The translations under genes and the position numbers were made by a program. A DNA stretch of 64,000 nt, taken from the NCBI GenBank assembly GCA_907163375.1, contig CAJQUW010005572.1:1-64000 (forward strand), given 5' to 3'. This stretch comes from Prostheceraeus crozeri. Taxonomy: Eukaryota > Platyhelminthes > Polycladida > Euryleptidae. Shown in pieces: positions 32,556-43,569 of this stretch. Position 1 is the first letter of the stretch; every line of letters begins with the position of its first letter. Below the pieces are notes generated by a model. It saw only the letters and a list, made by a program, of their open reading frames with translations, ran no database searches and was not told the DNA's origin.

Positions 32556-34500
32556 TAAATGTGGTATCTGGTACGTGTAGCTCGGCAATGTTGAAGCATC
32601 TGCTTAGCAATAAGTATTTCGTGAAGTGCACATTCAGTAGTTTTCAGACCAACCAACCTACACTGTTCCTTGAGCTATTAATAATCTGTCTGACATGTTT
32701 GTTTGGCTACATAACTAAATTTGCGGAGACCCCCTTCCAATGAATTTTCTTATCATTATGCGAAATCAGCAGAATCGTTTTGATAAAATCATTTTAGGAA
32801 TTCTGCTTGTCATTACCATTCAAGTGATGGCTACAGAAATCATCCAGTCTCATCTTCTTGAAATCAAGCTTCAATAGACGCCTTTGACGGTTTCCTTTAC
32901 AATCAAGAGATCTTTGAAGTGAACAGTAATGGTAATTCCTTCACTTCGAGCAATGAATTTCAATTCTGAGATTCTTTCGAAATCAGAGATCTTCAAAATG
33001 ACGAACTGACAATGACTTTAATGAACTTTGAATTATTGTTATTGGATCAATCCTAGAAATGTTCTTGAGCACTGAATGCTGTAACTGACTTCATTCCTTA
33101 AGCTATTTTATAATGATCAGGCATGCACCATTTGAATTTGGTTAGTGATTAATCAGAAGAGCGCTGTCTTTCATGACTTGTTTAGTTGCAACATCAAACT
33201 ATGTTTTAGCGACAATTAAGTCTCGTCTTTCTCTGCATCAATTTTAGTCAATCGACTCAATGCTTTCACCCTTTCAACCAAAAAAGCAACCACTATCCTG
33301 TTAAAAGTATCGGTAGTCAACTTTTCCAGTGATCAAGGAGAAATCCAGTAGTAATGATGTAGCATATTTGTTATACATTTCTCTGACAGTTGATAACATA
33401 AAATACTTCCCAGATAATTCAATCAAATTTTACTCCCTCTTAACACTTCCCCAACTTTTCCATGCGTCCGGAAAAAATCCACTTCCTTGGCATTTCCCGA
33501 CTCGTAATAACCCTGCTTTCCCTGACATGTAATCAATAACGCAAATAATTCGTTGCTACGTAAGAGGTTAACTCAATCTAAACATTGATTTGTATCTTCT
33601 CAGTTGTCTTGTTTGTATGATGCAATAGCTCTGCTTCAGCTAAAAGGAAAGCATCTTCTTATCCTAAGCAGCTATCGGAATTAGGCAACAGGCTCGCAAA
33701 TTATTCAAATCTGTAAAAAATATGGGCCACAATACAGGCCTTTTTGCAGGTTACGAAATCATATACCGTGCGCTTATAGCCTCATATGGCATAAGAATGT
33801 CAAATTTTCTACAATTACGTGAAGTGAAATATGTGATTTACATTTTTCCTCAGACTACATATTTATAAACTCACTTACTCACTTTTTTCAATAATTATTG
33901 GATTTGAAAACATTACCGGCATCTATCTTTCAAGAGCAAATTTTTTTGTGCAAAGATTAATTGGATAGTTACTAATCATGCATCCATGCAGTAATGTTTA
34001 TTATCTCTTATGCAGACTGTTGACACATAGCTGCCTCACGTTGCATATCCGTAAATAAGGTCTGTGACACAGGTTTCTGATATCTATTGAATAGATGTAT
34101 TGTCGACTGGACAAAAAGGAGTTTAGCCAACGGCTATTTTTCAGTGAAGTATTAGAATGTGAAGCATATTGCCCCTTGAGATATTCAAACTAATAATGAA
34201 GCCACAACGTTACTACTCCACCACTGGGGCGTAGGACTTGTGTTTCACGACAGCTATATAAACAACGGTGTAGATCTCATAGAATGATTAAAATATGCAC
34301 TCCTTTCATACTCTCTTCTAGTCGGGATTTAGAACAACCTGATGATTATCAAATGAATAAATTGGAGGAATTATATGCAAATTCACCATAAAATGCTGAG
34401 CATCTGATTCTGAATGATGATAATTATGAAGTTTGATATTGATTGCATTCACTGAAAATAACCGAAAACAACTGAAAATATGAGCTTTAAATAACTGTTT
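32556..34500. other. Ferroportin intron 3, no gene recognised
   Basis: AT-rich, short frames only. Confidence 0.35.
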
Positions 34501-34506
34501 TGTGAT

Positions 34507-34609
34507 AGATAATGCATAAATTTGAGGTCATTATTTGCTAAGATTAGCGAGAGCCGCAGGCTCGAGGTTATTATGGCAAATATTAATCGAAGAAATCTAT
34601 GCATTATCT
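34507..34609. repeat. Small foldback, about 103 bp
   Basis: AGATAATGCAT at 34507 pairs with ATGCATTATCT at the right end; pairing continues imperfectly to ATTTGC/GCAAAT, and the centre holds a second small hairpin (CGAGAGCC-GCA-GGCTCG). Confidence 0.6.
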
Positions 34610-35083
34610 GCTATAATGCATGACATTTTTCATGGAAGTCTGCACCAGGTTCATAATTTCGATCCAGGAAAATTATTACCTGCTTCGTGGAACTTATGGA
34701 ACCTGTGGACATAGAAAGCCTTACAGTATCATGGCAATGGTGTATTAGCAGTATATTAATGGTAGATCGATCTTTTGATATGTGACACGTGTGTGATGAT
34801 GCAACAAAGAGACAGATACTACAATGACAAAGTAGAAATAGATGGTTAATCTGAAGTTGCCTAGAATGAGAATTGACGCGGCACATCCGGGGGGGGGGAG
34901 CTTAGTTGGGGCATGAAACACCAATGAAAAACTTAGAATTGCGCATGTGATTAATTCTAAACCAATAATTCAAACGTTGACAAATGTATCTAACTGAAAA
35001 TGCGTGCGATTTTTGTGCCACTATTGTGTATTGCACGAATCTTTCCCGCCAGGAAATAAGTGGGCATGAATCATCTATGATTT

Positions 35084-35205
35084 GAGTATGAAATTTTCAT
35101 ACTAAAATCACACTCAAATCACATTATGAAAATTTCATAGTATGATTTTACTGAATTTTTCATACTCAAATCATAGTATGAAAATTTCATACTATTGCTA
35201 AAAAT
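35084..35205. repeat. Left subterminal palindromes (GTATGAAA..TTTCATAC)
   Basis: Three to four near-perfect palindromes of the type GTATGAAAATTTCATAC, spaced by AT-rich sequence with ATCATAGTATGA and ACTCAAATCA words. They are the counterpart of the right-end set at 37349-37448. Confidence 0.8.
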
Positions 35206-35233
35206 TTAGGCTTTTACACTTTTTTGCTTACAG

Positions 35234-35451
35234 AGCTAGCTGTTTACTTGCTAGAGAACAATTGCACAATCGCTGCCGTGAACCGCGTCGCAAGACAGGT
35301 GAATCAAGAAACTAAAAATCAGTGTCGGAACCGCATAGAACAGGCAGATGATATCGATGAACAGACAAACGATGAAGACGAAGAAGAGACTATTGTGAAT
35401 GAGCTTGTTGATTCATCAGCTAAGGAAACTATTTCATTATTTGACGATTGA
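35234..35451 (+). pseudogene. BEN-domain gene, last exon only
   Basis: After a TTTTTTGCTTACAG acceptor the exon opens in the same phase as the last exon of the BEN locus at 1467 and shares its central motif: VNRVARQVNQETKNQCRNRI here against VAGVTRQVNQEMRRKI there. A strongly acidic tail (DEQTNDEDEEETIVNEL) follows, ending in TGA at 35449-35451. Upstream exons are absent: only about 190 bp separate it from the element's left end. This suggests a deletion derivative of a longer BEN-coding element. Expected length of a full BEN domain is about 80-100 residues, so roughly its C-terminal third is present. Confidence 0.5.
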
Positions 35452-35659
35452 ACTTAGGTCATTGTTCTTGTAGATGGTTTACTGTGAAGGCTGTATGGAT
35501 TATATTTTGCAGTTGGTGTGGGCTAAGAATAATGAAAAAGTTTTGGAAATGCGCACTATTCTAATTCTAGTAATAATTAGTCATGAACTATCACAATGAA
35601 TGTTCCCTTTAATTTTAAACGAAAATTTCGAAATGGTTGAGCAAGATAAAGAACGGCAG

Positions 35660-35964
35660 AACAGATTGCTCTGCGTTTATTTATCACGGTTTTGCCTTGC
35701 GGCTGATAAATGAGATATCAGTGTCAATGCTTTTGGCTGGACATAATAGGGGGATATGCCCAGATTTAAAAAATTAAGCTCTGAATGACTTTAGACATAA
35801 TACACCGGTACTGTTTTCTCCCAAAGTATTCCAGATTTTGATTCTTATCAAGTATATGCACAGTCTCCCCTATCTATATGCCCAGCTAGGATCATTGACA
35901 CTGGGATCTTTCAGTTATCAGCCGCACGTCAAGGACAGAATAAATAAACGCAGATCAATCTGTT
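35660..35964. mobile_element. MITE nested in the BEN element
   Basis: Left arm AACAGATTGCTCTGCG...TTTATTTAT...GCGGCTGATAA, right arm inverted (TTATCAGCCGC...ATAAATAAACGCAG...CAATCTGTT). Arms of about 110 bp each, total 305 bp, no coding capacity. No clear target duplication. Confidence 0.75.
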
Positions 35965-36008
35965 AGACCACTTGTATATCACACGCTATTTTGGGCCATT
36001 CAATCTAT

Positions 36009-36048
36009 ACTGATGAGTTCTTGTTGGGCGAAACACAGTGTCTACGCC
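36009..36048 (+). ncRNA. Possible hammerhead ribozyme, weak stem I
   Basis: CTGATGA, then GTTC-TTGTT-GGGC (four pairs, two of them G-U), GAAA, then ACACAGTGT, which folds as a 3-bp stem III, and a cleavage triplet GTC. Stem I has only two firm pairs (UA/UA) before a mismatch. Core positions are all right but the flanking stem is poor, so it may be a decayed copy or chance. Confidence 0.3.
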
Positions 36049-37348
36049 TGCTAAGGAAACAGGTGTTTCAGCTGTTTGAGGATGTGGTTATTCTTCTATT
36101 CTACATGACCAGGCAAAGTGGCACTCTGCTGTCAATCAATCGAAACATAAAGTTAAATGAAATTGTTCACCATGCCAGCATGAAGTATATCTCTTAAGTC
36201 AACGGGGAAAGTTATCAAGTTTCTACCACAGAAGTCGGTACTGTACTTACTAACCATCCATGACGAATGATGGATAAACGTTAACGAGTTAACAACGATT
36301 TCTTCTAGTCCATCGTCAGAATTTGACTGGTCTTCACTGAGGAGTGCGCAGGTGCATTGTCTGCCTTTTATATATGTCTGCCTACAAAAAAGACCTGTGT
36401 TATTTGTACTACAGAATAGATTGTATTTTGTAACACTGAATTCTGATTTCTATACCTATTTTGGGAAGGCATGCAACCGATGCCTTTCCGGGATATCATC
36501 AGTAGGTCCCAAACTTGAAATATTCAGAATTTCCAGAAAGGAGGATTAAATTAAAGATTTTCTTGACATCGTTGTTTACAAGTATTGATGCTGAGATGCG
36601 TCACTCATTCACTGAAAGACAGTTTATTAAATCTCACTCGATAATGACGATGTGAATAATTTATTCATCATATACCGCTCATGCCGTCATTCTCAGGCCT
36701 GGTAACTTTCCCAGTTGACTAATGGGATGTACTGTATTATTTTGTGTTTATGCCTTCATATTGTAGAAGATTTTCTCTAATTTCTCTTGTTATAGAAAGC
36801 CTTCACAGTATTTTGATCACTACCAGTATTCTCTGGACTAGATGAATGCACAGATTTATACTATGTTATTTTGGGTAACATGAACTATCAAAGTCAAACG
36901 CATTTTCATTTTAAATGTTATTCCTGGAAAAATAGATTAAATTATCATTTGAAGATCAGGATAGTATCCTTGGAAGATCTGTTGGAACAGATCAACTGAT
37001 TTGTTGTATGGCCAGCATTGATGGTTATTTAATGGGAGAAGTGTCATTATTGAGAGGTTTGGATTCAGCAGTAAAATATTGAAGGTTTGATTTTGTGCAT
37101 TTAGCGTGCAAACTTAAAAATTATTTCTTAAAAATTAAAATTCCTAAAATAAAGAATTTATTATTATTATTGCAAAAATCTATCTCTTCGCAATCAAAAA
37201 CGTATAGATTTCAATGATCAGCATAGGAAGAAAGGATATACACTGTAGAATGATTTAATACGATTTACATGTAATATAGATGATTGCACTACGAAAATTC
37301 GCGCAGAATTTAGGCATGGAGCGAACCCCTGCGCGGATGACAAATGGA

Positions 37349-37448
37349 AGTATGAAATTTTCATAGTATGATTTGTGTACAAAAAATATTTCACTTTCAT
37401 ACTATGATCATATTATGGATCATACGCATGAATCATACGTATGATCCT
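37349..37448. repeat. Right subterminal palindromes of the BEN element
   Basis: GTATGAAATTTTCATAGTATGA, TTTCATACTATGATCATA and ATCATACGTATGATCC lie within the last 120 bp of the element, including the same CATACGTATG word found at 2.2-2.5 kb. Confidence 0.75.
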
Positions 37449-37505
37449 ACCCACTTATTTCCTCGCGGGTTTACTTCCATTCTACATCCATTCTATCTAG
37501 TTATA

Positions 37506-39162
37506 CAGTCCGTTTCATAAAAGGTGGATCATCCTAAAATTTGACTAAATAAAACATAAGTATAATACAGAAAGCATTTTTCATGTTATTTCATGTCCCT
37601 AATATATTTAAATGTCCTTATATAATCTGATAAGCTATGATACAGTAACGGTTCTTAAGAAGCTAATATTTTGTGGCCCTACCCTTATTGTCAATGACAT
37701 TACCAATTCGTCTAGGCATTGATTCGATGATATCGTTGATTTTTGACTGATCTAACTTTCTCCACTCTCTTTTTAACAGTGACGTAAGTTGTGATACGCC
37801 ATCTGTAGGTAGCAGTGAACGACGAACGTTACGTTTTAGAATACTCCATACATTTTCTATGGGATTCAAATCAGGAGAACGAGCTGGCCAAGATAATGTC
37901 CTAAGCCCTAATTGAGACTTGCATGAGTTGACTCTACTACTCCTGTGACACGGAGCATTATCATCCATAAATAACTAAGTCGATGGATCACCAAGTTGAT
38001 CTGTCATTTGGCCAATGTTCATTCGTAAAACATTCACATAGCGTTCAGAATTCATGGTTCCTTGCTGTATGTGAAGTTCAGAGAGGCCATTGGTCCAAAT
38101 GCCAGCCCAAATCAGCAGAGTCGCACCACCTTGTACCCGGGGACGATGTAAATGTCTCGGAATTTCCTGATCAGATTTTATCCACAATCTCAATCGACCA
38201 TCACTATCCTTCAGACGGACTGATGCCTCATCAGACCAGACAACCCGATCCCATTGATTTCGCCAGTGACAATGACTCATTGCCCATCTGAGACGTCTTT
38301 TTGTATGCTGATCTGATAATTCGATCTGAGAGGGCCTCTTACAGCTCTTGAAATTCGACTCAATAAGTCTTCTACGAATAGTGGACCTAGAAATAGACGA
38401 GTCTAGTGCAGCCATCTCAGTTAACGAGAGACTTGGACCAACTTTAACAAATCTCAAAATTAGGCGGTCTCTACGTTTGGATGTTTTGCGTGGACGGCCA
38501 GAGCCCTCTTTACGACAGAGTCGAAAATCATCATTATGCCATCGATGCACATTTGTGTAAGGGACATTTAGTCGCTTGCTTGTAGCTCGCAAAGAAAACC
38601 CTAGTTCTAGCAAGGCTGACACTTTGCCTTTTGTGAATGCGATCTCGTTATTGTTCATTTGTGCTTTGTATTGTTTTCAACCGGTAAGAGATAGATTTCT
38701 AGCTGAAAGCAATCAGGAGTGCTGCCAACACCACCGCAACGAAGTCAGGAAGCTATGGAACATGAAGTCCAGTTAATCACATGTAGCAGTTACATTATTG
38801 TTGATGAATAATGGTGCTATACTGGCTCTGATTGACCGATTTTCTTTATTTTTGTTTTGCTTGATAGCTTTTGGCTTGTAGAACAACATATTACATAACA
38901 AAGGAAACAAATGTAATTTTATAAGAGTGAGGTATGATTTTGTGTAACATTGCTAAATGAAGATCAAATAATCTACTATTTTTTTATCTATAGCAGGAAA
39001 ACAACTCAATATTCATGCTTGAAATTTCCAACAATGATATTAGTAAGCACAAATGACATATCTTCCAAATTTCAGAGAAATTCGTTCAAGTTTGGCGGAG
39101 TTGGACAAAGTTGAAGTTAAGGCGATGTTTAAGGGTGATCCATTTTTTTATGAAACAATCTG
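37506..39162 (-). mobile_element. Tc1-like element with both ends and TA target duplication
   Basis: 1,657 bp between TA dinucleotides (37504-37505 and 39163-39164). Inverted ends CAGTCCGTTTCATAAAA and (minus strand) CAGATTGTTTCATAAAA, followed by TGGATCA on both sides. The transposase fills most of the interior. Confidence 0.85.
37663..38658 (-). pseudogene. Tc1-like transposase, one in-frame TAG
   Basis: 332 codons from ATG 38658 to the stop at 37663. An N-terminal paired-like helix-turn-helix (LELGFSLRATSKRLNVPYTN, residues about 18-37) precedes a basic linker (GSGRPRKTSKRRD). The catalytic triad is visible: Asp in VVWSDEAS, Asp in MDDNAPCH, and Glu in SPDLNPIENVW, with the D34E-type spacing of Tc1. 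A TAG at 37975-37977 lies just before the second Asp motif and is the only break I see. Usual Tc1 transposases are about 340 residues, so length is normal. It lies in ferroportin intron 3, in sense with the gene. Confidence 0.9.
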
Positions 39163-39343
39163 TAGCTAGTTTTTTAAGTTTATACTGCTTTTTATTGACT
39201 AGCTATGGCGTGATGCAACCGAGCCCATGGACTCCTAGACATATAAGTAGATATATCTAGGAGTCCATGAACCGAGTCGTAGGCGAGGCTTATATCTACC
39301 ATAGCTAGTCGATAAAAGCAGTATATACCTAAAAAGCTAGCTA
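39163..39343. mobile_element. 181-bp foldback beside the Tc1 element
   Basis: Left arm TAGCTAGTTTTTTAAGTTTA...ACTGCTTTTTATTGACTAGC, right arm inverted (GCTAGTCGATAAAAGCAGTA...AAAAAGCTAGCTA). At the centre CATGGACTCCTAGA faces TCTAGGAGTCCATG around an AT-rich loop. The Tc1 copy is inserted at the TA forming the left tip. Confidence 0.8.
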
Positions 39344-39349
39344 TAACGA

Positions 39350-40610
39350 TATTATCAACCGACACCAGACAACGAGGTAGCTTGTATTGCATAATTTGAT
39401 ATTGCATGATTTGATGTATTGCATAATCTGATTCAGTTGATATCAAGCAACACCAACTGTTTGAGTTAGTGATATCAATTTTGATAATCGACAGAAAAAA
39501 GTCTTAGAAATGGATCGATAGAAGCACCATGTTACACTGAATGCCAAAGAGTTGACGGTTATCTGTAGAATCAATCAATATTATTTGAATAATTTCCGAA
39601 CTGATATTGCAAACTGTCAGATTGGAGATTTACATAGAACACTTCTCCAGGAGGTTGATAATAGCAGGTCTTTGGGTCGATCAGGCCGCCCAGCCTAAAT
39701 TTTCGGCGGGGCCGGTGCTGGCTCTATCCCTGCGCCAAACATCACACTTGAAATATGGCGAGCAGAAACCTTTTGTGCAATTTAGCATTGACATCCACGT
39801 TAGACGTCCACGTGGAGTCGTGGGAATTCAATTCATAACCTAACTGAGTCATGCAAGGAGGGAAGAGCTTTCAGCTACCTGAATATTGTTTAAAGTGTAA
39901 AGCTGCTCATATCAAGTATTGCAAATAAAACTGATCATACTGTCATGTCGCCTCCTGTTCAATATTGACATTTCGAGCTTCGTCAGCTGCTAGTGAAACT
40001 ATACTTGCAAATTATTAGCCAATGAGAATGTGATTAACTTTGGCAGATCTTATTCTGCTGTTACATCATCATGAAATTAAGTAAGAGAATGTTAAAGAAA
40101 TTGAAAAAAGGCATGTTTATCTCTTACACAAGTTGCCGCGCATATAAGGACAATGGTATAAGTGAATAGTGACTAACGCTGGGAAGTAGAATTCCTTTCA
40201 CCATTGGCAGTGATTCAAAGTACTAAAGCCAGTGGCGGGCACAATTCCGAATCGTGCGATTCTGAATATTTTGAGATCCAGTGACTAGAAGTTTACAGTT
40301 AATCTAGCTTACATTATTTCATTATTTCTGGACCATTTTTCATTAAAAGTTTAATAATTTCCATTAACACTGAGAGCAAGTGACACTCTTAGTCTATTTA
40401 GACTGAAATTATAACTACCCTATCAAGTGATGTGATACCCCATTTGTGAAGGTTTGTGAAAACAGCATAATAAATCAGACCACATAAAAAATCACAAACA
40501 AGGGATGAAAAGTCTTGATAATCTATTTATAAGATTCCACTGCAAATCTGCCATCAAAGAAGTCCTTCAAGTACTACATCATGTACACGTACTATGAAGG
40601 TGGCCATTAA
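39350..40610. other. Ferroportin intron 3, no gene recognised
   Basis: Short direct repeats of a TTGCATAATTTGAT-like word near 39387-39432; otherwise nothing. Confidence 0.35.
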
Positions 40611-40616
40611 AAAACA

Positions 40617-41221
40617 AATTACTACAATTATCTTGCAAATCGATCACGATACTCCTGCATGGTGTTGTGTCGCATCTAGGCTGTCACTTCAGCAGAGATA
40701 ATTCGTTCCTTCAAATCTTCGATGTCCCTTGGACGAATGCCGCAAAATTTGGACTTAATGAAGCCCCACATGATTGGTTCACAGGGCGTCAGACCCGGGA
40801 AACGCGCTGACCAACGCTCGGGACCTTCTCGACCAATCCATCTGCCTGGAAACTTCCTGTCCAGCCAATTTCGAACCGTCTGACTCCAGTGTGGTGGAGA
40901 ACTGTCCTGCATGAAGATCATCTTCTCTTTGAGACCGAGTCGCTTCACTTCCGTCCAAAACTGTTCCTGTAGCATGTAAAGGTAACGTTCACCGTTAACG
41001 GTTTGGTCGAAAAAGGACCGATCAGTCTGTCAGCACAAATTGCAGCCCATACCGTCGTCTTCTCAGGGTGAAGGTTTTGCTGGACAAACCAACGTGGATT
41101 CTCTGGAGCCCAGTATCGGTGGTTATGGCGATTGACTGCTCCGTTAATGTAAAAACGTGCCTCATCGGTAAACGCAAGAGCATGAAGACGCAGCGGATCC
41201 TCTCTGATACGTTGCAACTCG
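40617..41221 (-). pseudogene. Mariner/Tc1-superfamily transposase, N-truncated, frameshifted
   Basis: On the minus strand: IREDPLRLHALAFTDEARFY (first catalytic Asp), NRHNHRYWAPENPRW, KTTVWAAICADRLIGPF, then a frameshift at a run of five T's near 41010, then MLQEQFWTEVKRL, MIFMQDSSPPHW (second Asp), FPGLTPCEPIMWGFIKSK (third acidic position) and a TAG at 40676-40678 followed by MRHNTMQEYRDR. This is a DDE transposase of the group with an LTPCD/E-FFLWGxLK motif. The N-terminal DNA-binding part is lost beyond 41221. No inverted ends identified. Confidence 0.82.
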
Positions 41222-41324
41222 TCGGGTATATTATATTGTGTATATTAAAAATATTTTTATCTCCCAGTTTTCGTTCTTTTGGTCTTTATCAATCATATTT
41301 TATTGAACATATTAAATCAAACTA

Positions 41325-41435
41325 TTAGACTTATAGCATTTGCTAAGAGTCTAATAATAAAAAATTAGACTATAATAAATAATAGACTATAATAAAATTA
41401 GACTATAATAATAAACTATTAGAATTATAGCACTA
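41325..41435. repeat. Degenerate AT-rich tandem repeat (TTAGACTATAATAA)
   Basis: Irregular copies of a unit like AATTAGACTATAATAAA, partly inverted (TAATAGTTT), with no coding content. Confidence 0.65.
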
Positions 41436-41439
41436 GCAA

Positions 41440-42620
41440 ATCTAATAGAGAGATGTCCTCCGACTTGAACAATTTTAAGCACAGAAATTCTTTGACAGGC
41501 CTAGACGATGCGTTTCGCATTACAATAATTCGTCAGTACGGCTCGAAATGGCCCAGACTAGCACAAAATATCTAGAATCGGCAATCCACGATCCTTATGA
41601 TTACCTAGGATAGATAAACACAGAACAGTCCGTTGTGCAGTCCCTTGCTCAGCCGTTCCAGATATCTAAAGCTACTTTCGGCAATTTCGAGAGGTACTGA
41701 CAAACCTTTGTAGGGAGAAAAGATCAGCGTCTACTGCCGCCATGGAATTTTCGTGCTTAAATATTTCAAGTCTGAGAACATCTTTCTATTCTATACCCAG
41801 GCGAACTGGAACTCTACTATCTTCATAATTTGCGAATCTGCAAGTGCAATTGTTACCGGGTTATGTTCATGGTGTGCATGCTAAATCTAAATCAAAGATT
41901 AATATGCATTGTCATCAATGCATTTCACACCAAAATCTAGCAGATCTCATCGATTTTTGCAGCCTCTCTCTTCTACGACTAGGTACTTGGTCTTATATAC
42001 TCTTACGAATGAAAATTGCACATTTTTTCTCCTTCTTCTTTGCACCTTTTGTCACAATAATGCCTGTAACGAATGTAACTACAATGTGGTTTTCAATGTT
42101 TTGAAATGTGCGATACTTGCTTGCTTGCTTACATTTATGTGATTTCAATGCGGAGATTAGCTTATGATGCCATGACTGCCTTGATGAAATGTAGGCCTAT
42201 GATTCGTATAAATGGTGCATCTGGCCTGAAAAAGGTGCTGTAAAAATAACGCGATCGTTCGGTGGCTTCTCATTCATCATACTGGTGTGCTCGCATTGGA
42301 AAACTGGATTAGCAGCAGTTGAGCTGGAGGCAACTCATTAAAAGCAATGTCATTACTGCATCCTTTAATGTTGAACACTTGACTTTGATTTTTGAGAATG
42401 TTTCAAAACAGGAGGTGTGGGCTTCTGTTTGTCCTTCGTTTTATTTTCTTTAGTTTTCAATAATCGAATCTACACTTTTTCCAAATCAATAAGCTTAATT
42501 CTCAAATCATCTACAGGCATCTAATTTCAATAGAATTCTCATTTCAATAGGAACATTGGGGCTGTTCATCAACAACAAAGATAAATCATAAAGGTAAGAG
42601 ACGAAAATCTAGTGAACGCA
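41440..42620. other. Ferroportin intron 3, no gene recognised
   Basis: Short Ser/Leu-rich frames at 41.8-42.1 kb overlap in two phases and have no motif. Confidence 0.35.
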
Positions 42621-42654
42621 GTTCATGAATCTCACATCAATAAAAGACATCGCA

Positions 42655-42855
42655 ATCAGAATTATTGCAGTCATATCAAGACGAAGAATTTCTGTAGAAG
42701 ACAAGCAACGGATCTTAGATTGTTGTAATCGTCAAGATGATTGTTTCGTGCTAGCTGATGCTCCTACAATCAATAGACAAACTGCATATTCAATTATTCG
42801 ACGATATCGTAGGGATGGTAATGTCGCGAGACGACGCGGAGGTCCAATCAAAAAT
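42655..42855 (+). pseudogene. Tc1/mariner transposase, N-terminal DNA-binding fragment
   Basis: The frame reads SRRRISVEDKQRILDCCNR, then TINRQTAYSIIRRYRRDGNV and ARRRGG, a paired-type helix-turn-helix with the TAYSIxRRY recognition-helix pattern and the basic GGR-like hinge of Tc1/mariner-superfamily transposases. It stops at 42876 with no catalytic domain; the next feature is an unrelated MULE MITE. Confidence 0.65.
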
Positions 42856-42945
42856 GAAGGGGGTTTCATTTTTTAATGAGTGGCAGTCAACTTGACTGCT
42901 GACAATCCAGTCTGCACTAAGCTAGGAGCCACCGCAAATCGTGGC

Positions 42946-43558
42946 GGTACTTATGGGTTATCTCCACTACCACATTTTCAAATTCGTCCAAAATCCATAG
43001 ATATGAATCAATCGTCACAAAACTTTATGTACATATATGTGAGGATATTTTCTACACACATACCAAAAGCAGTTTTTGAATTAAGGGCGATAACTTGAAG
43101 TGCAGCGATGTCTGCAGTTTTATCTGACTTCTTCTGACCGCACCGTCTGAGCCGAAAGCAGCTGAGGTCAACAAAGACATTTCCCGACAACTCATTAAGC
43201 GATGATGAGCAAGCCAGATCTCTTACACTAACATTTTAACTTAAAAAAAGGTGTGGCAAGGTAGTGGTCGTGGGAAGATTTCAAATAGCAGTGGATGAGA
43301 CGAAGAGGGAGAGAGAACAATGCACACAAGAGCAACAATAATGCGTCGAACAGACGAAGTCAGATGAAGCTGTTGACATCGCTACACTTCACGCTATCAT
43401 CTCTAATGCAAAAAGTACTTGTCCGAACTGCATACATTTTTGTGGGTGGGTAGAAAATATGCTAAAGTACGTCCACCTGAAGTTTGGTGACGACTGATTC
43501 ATTTTTGGAGACTTTAGACAAATTTGAAAACCTGATGGGGAGATAACCCATAAGTACC
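42946..43558. mobile_element. MULE-type MITE, copy 1
   Basis: Ends GGTACTTATGGGTTATCTCC and its inverse, with inverted arms of about 200 bp (a shared TTTTCTACacACATAC / GTnGGTAGAAAATAT block). Flanks AATCGTGGC (42937-42945) and AATTGTGGC (43559-43567) form a 9-bp target duplication with one change, as Mutator-like elements make. The centre has GTGGTCGTGGGAAGATTTC. No transposase frame. Confidence 0.88.
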
Positions 43559-43569
43559 AATTGTGGCAT

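Larger units (their letters stand above)
35045..37469 (+). mobile_element. BEN-exon element with CCCG inverted ends
   Basis: Left end CCCGCCAGGAAATAAGTGGG, right end (minus strand) CCCGCGAGGAAATAAGTGGG: one mismatch in the first 20 bases, then divergence. Both ends run into GTATGAAA..TTTCATAC palindromes (35084-35205 and 37349-37448). TTT flanks both sides and may be a 3-bp target duplication. Inside are the last exon of a BEN-domain gene (35234-35451), a nested MITE (35660-35964) and a hammerhead-like motif (36009-36048). The class of DNA transposon is not identified; I know of no family defined by this combination. A Tc1 element is inserted 36 bp beyond the right end. Confidence 0.6.

Noticed and set aside
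36288-36325. Minus-strand CTGACGATGGACTAGAAG with GAAA as another hammerhead
   Set aside because: Stem II cannot form (GGAC has no partner) and no stem I closes; at best a decayed copy.
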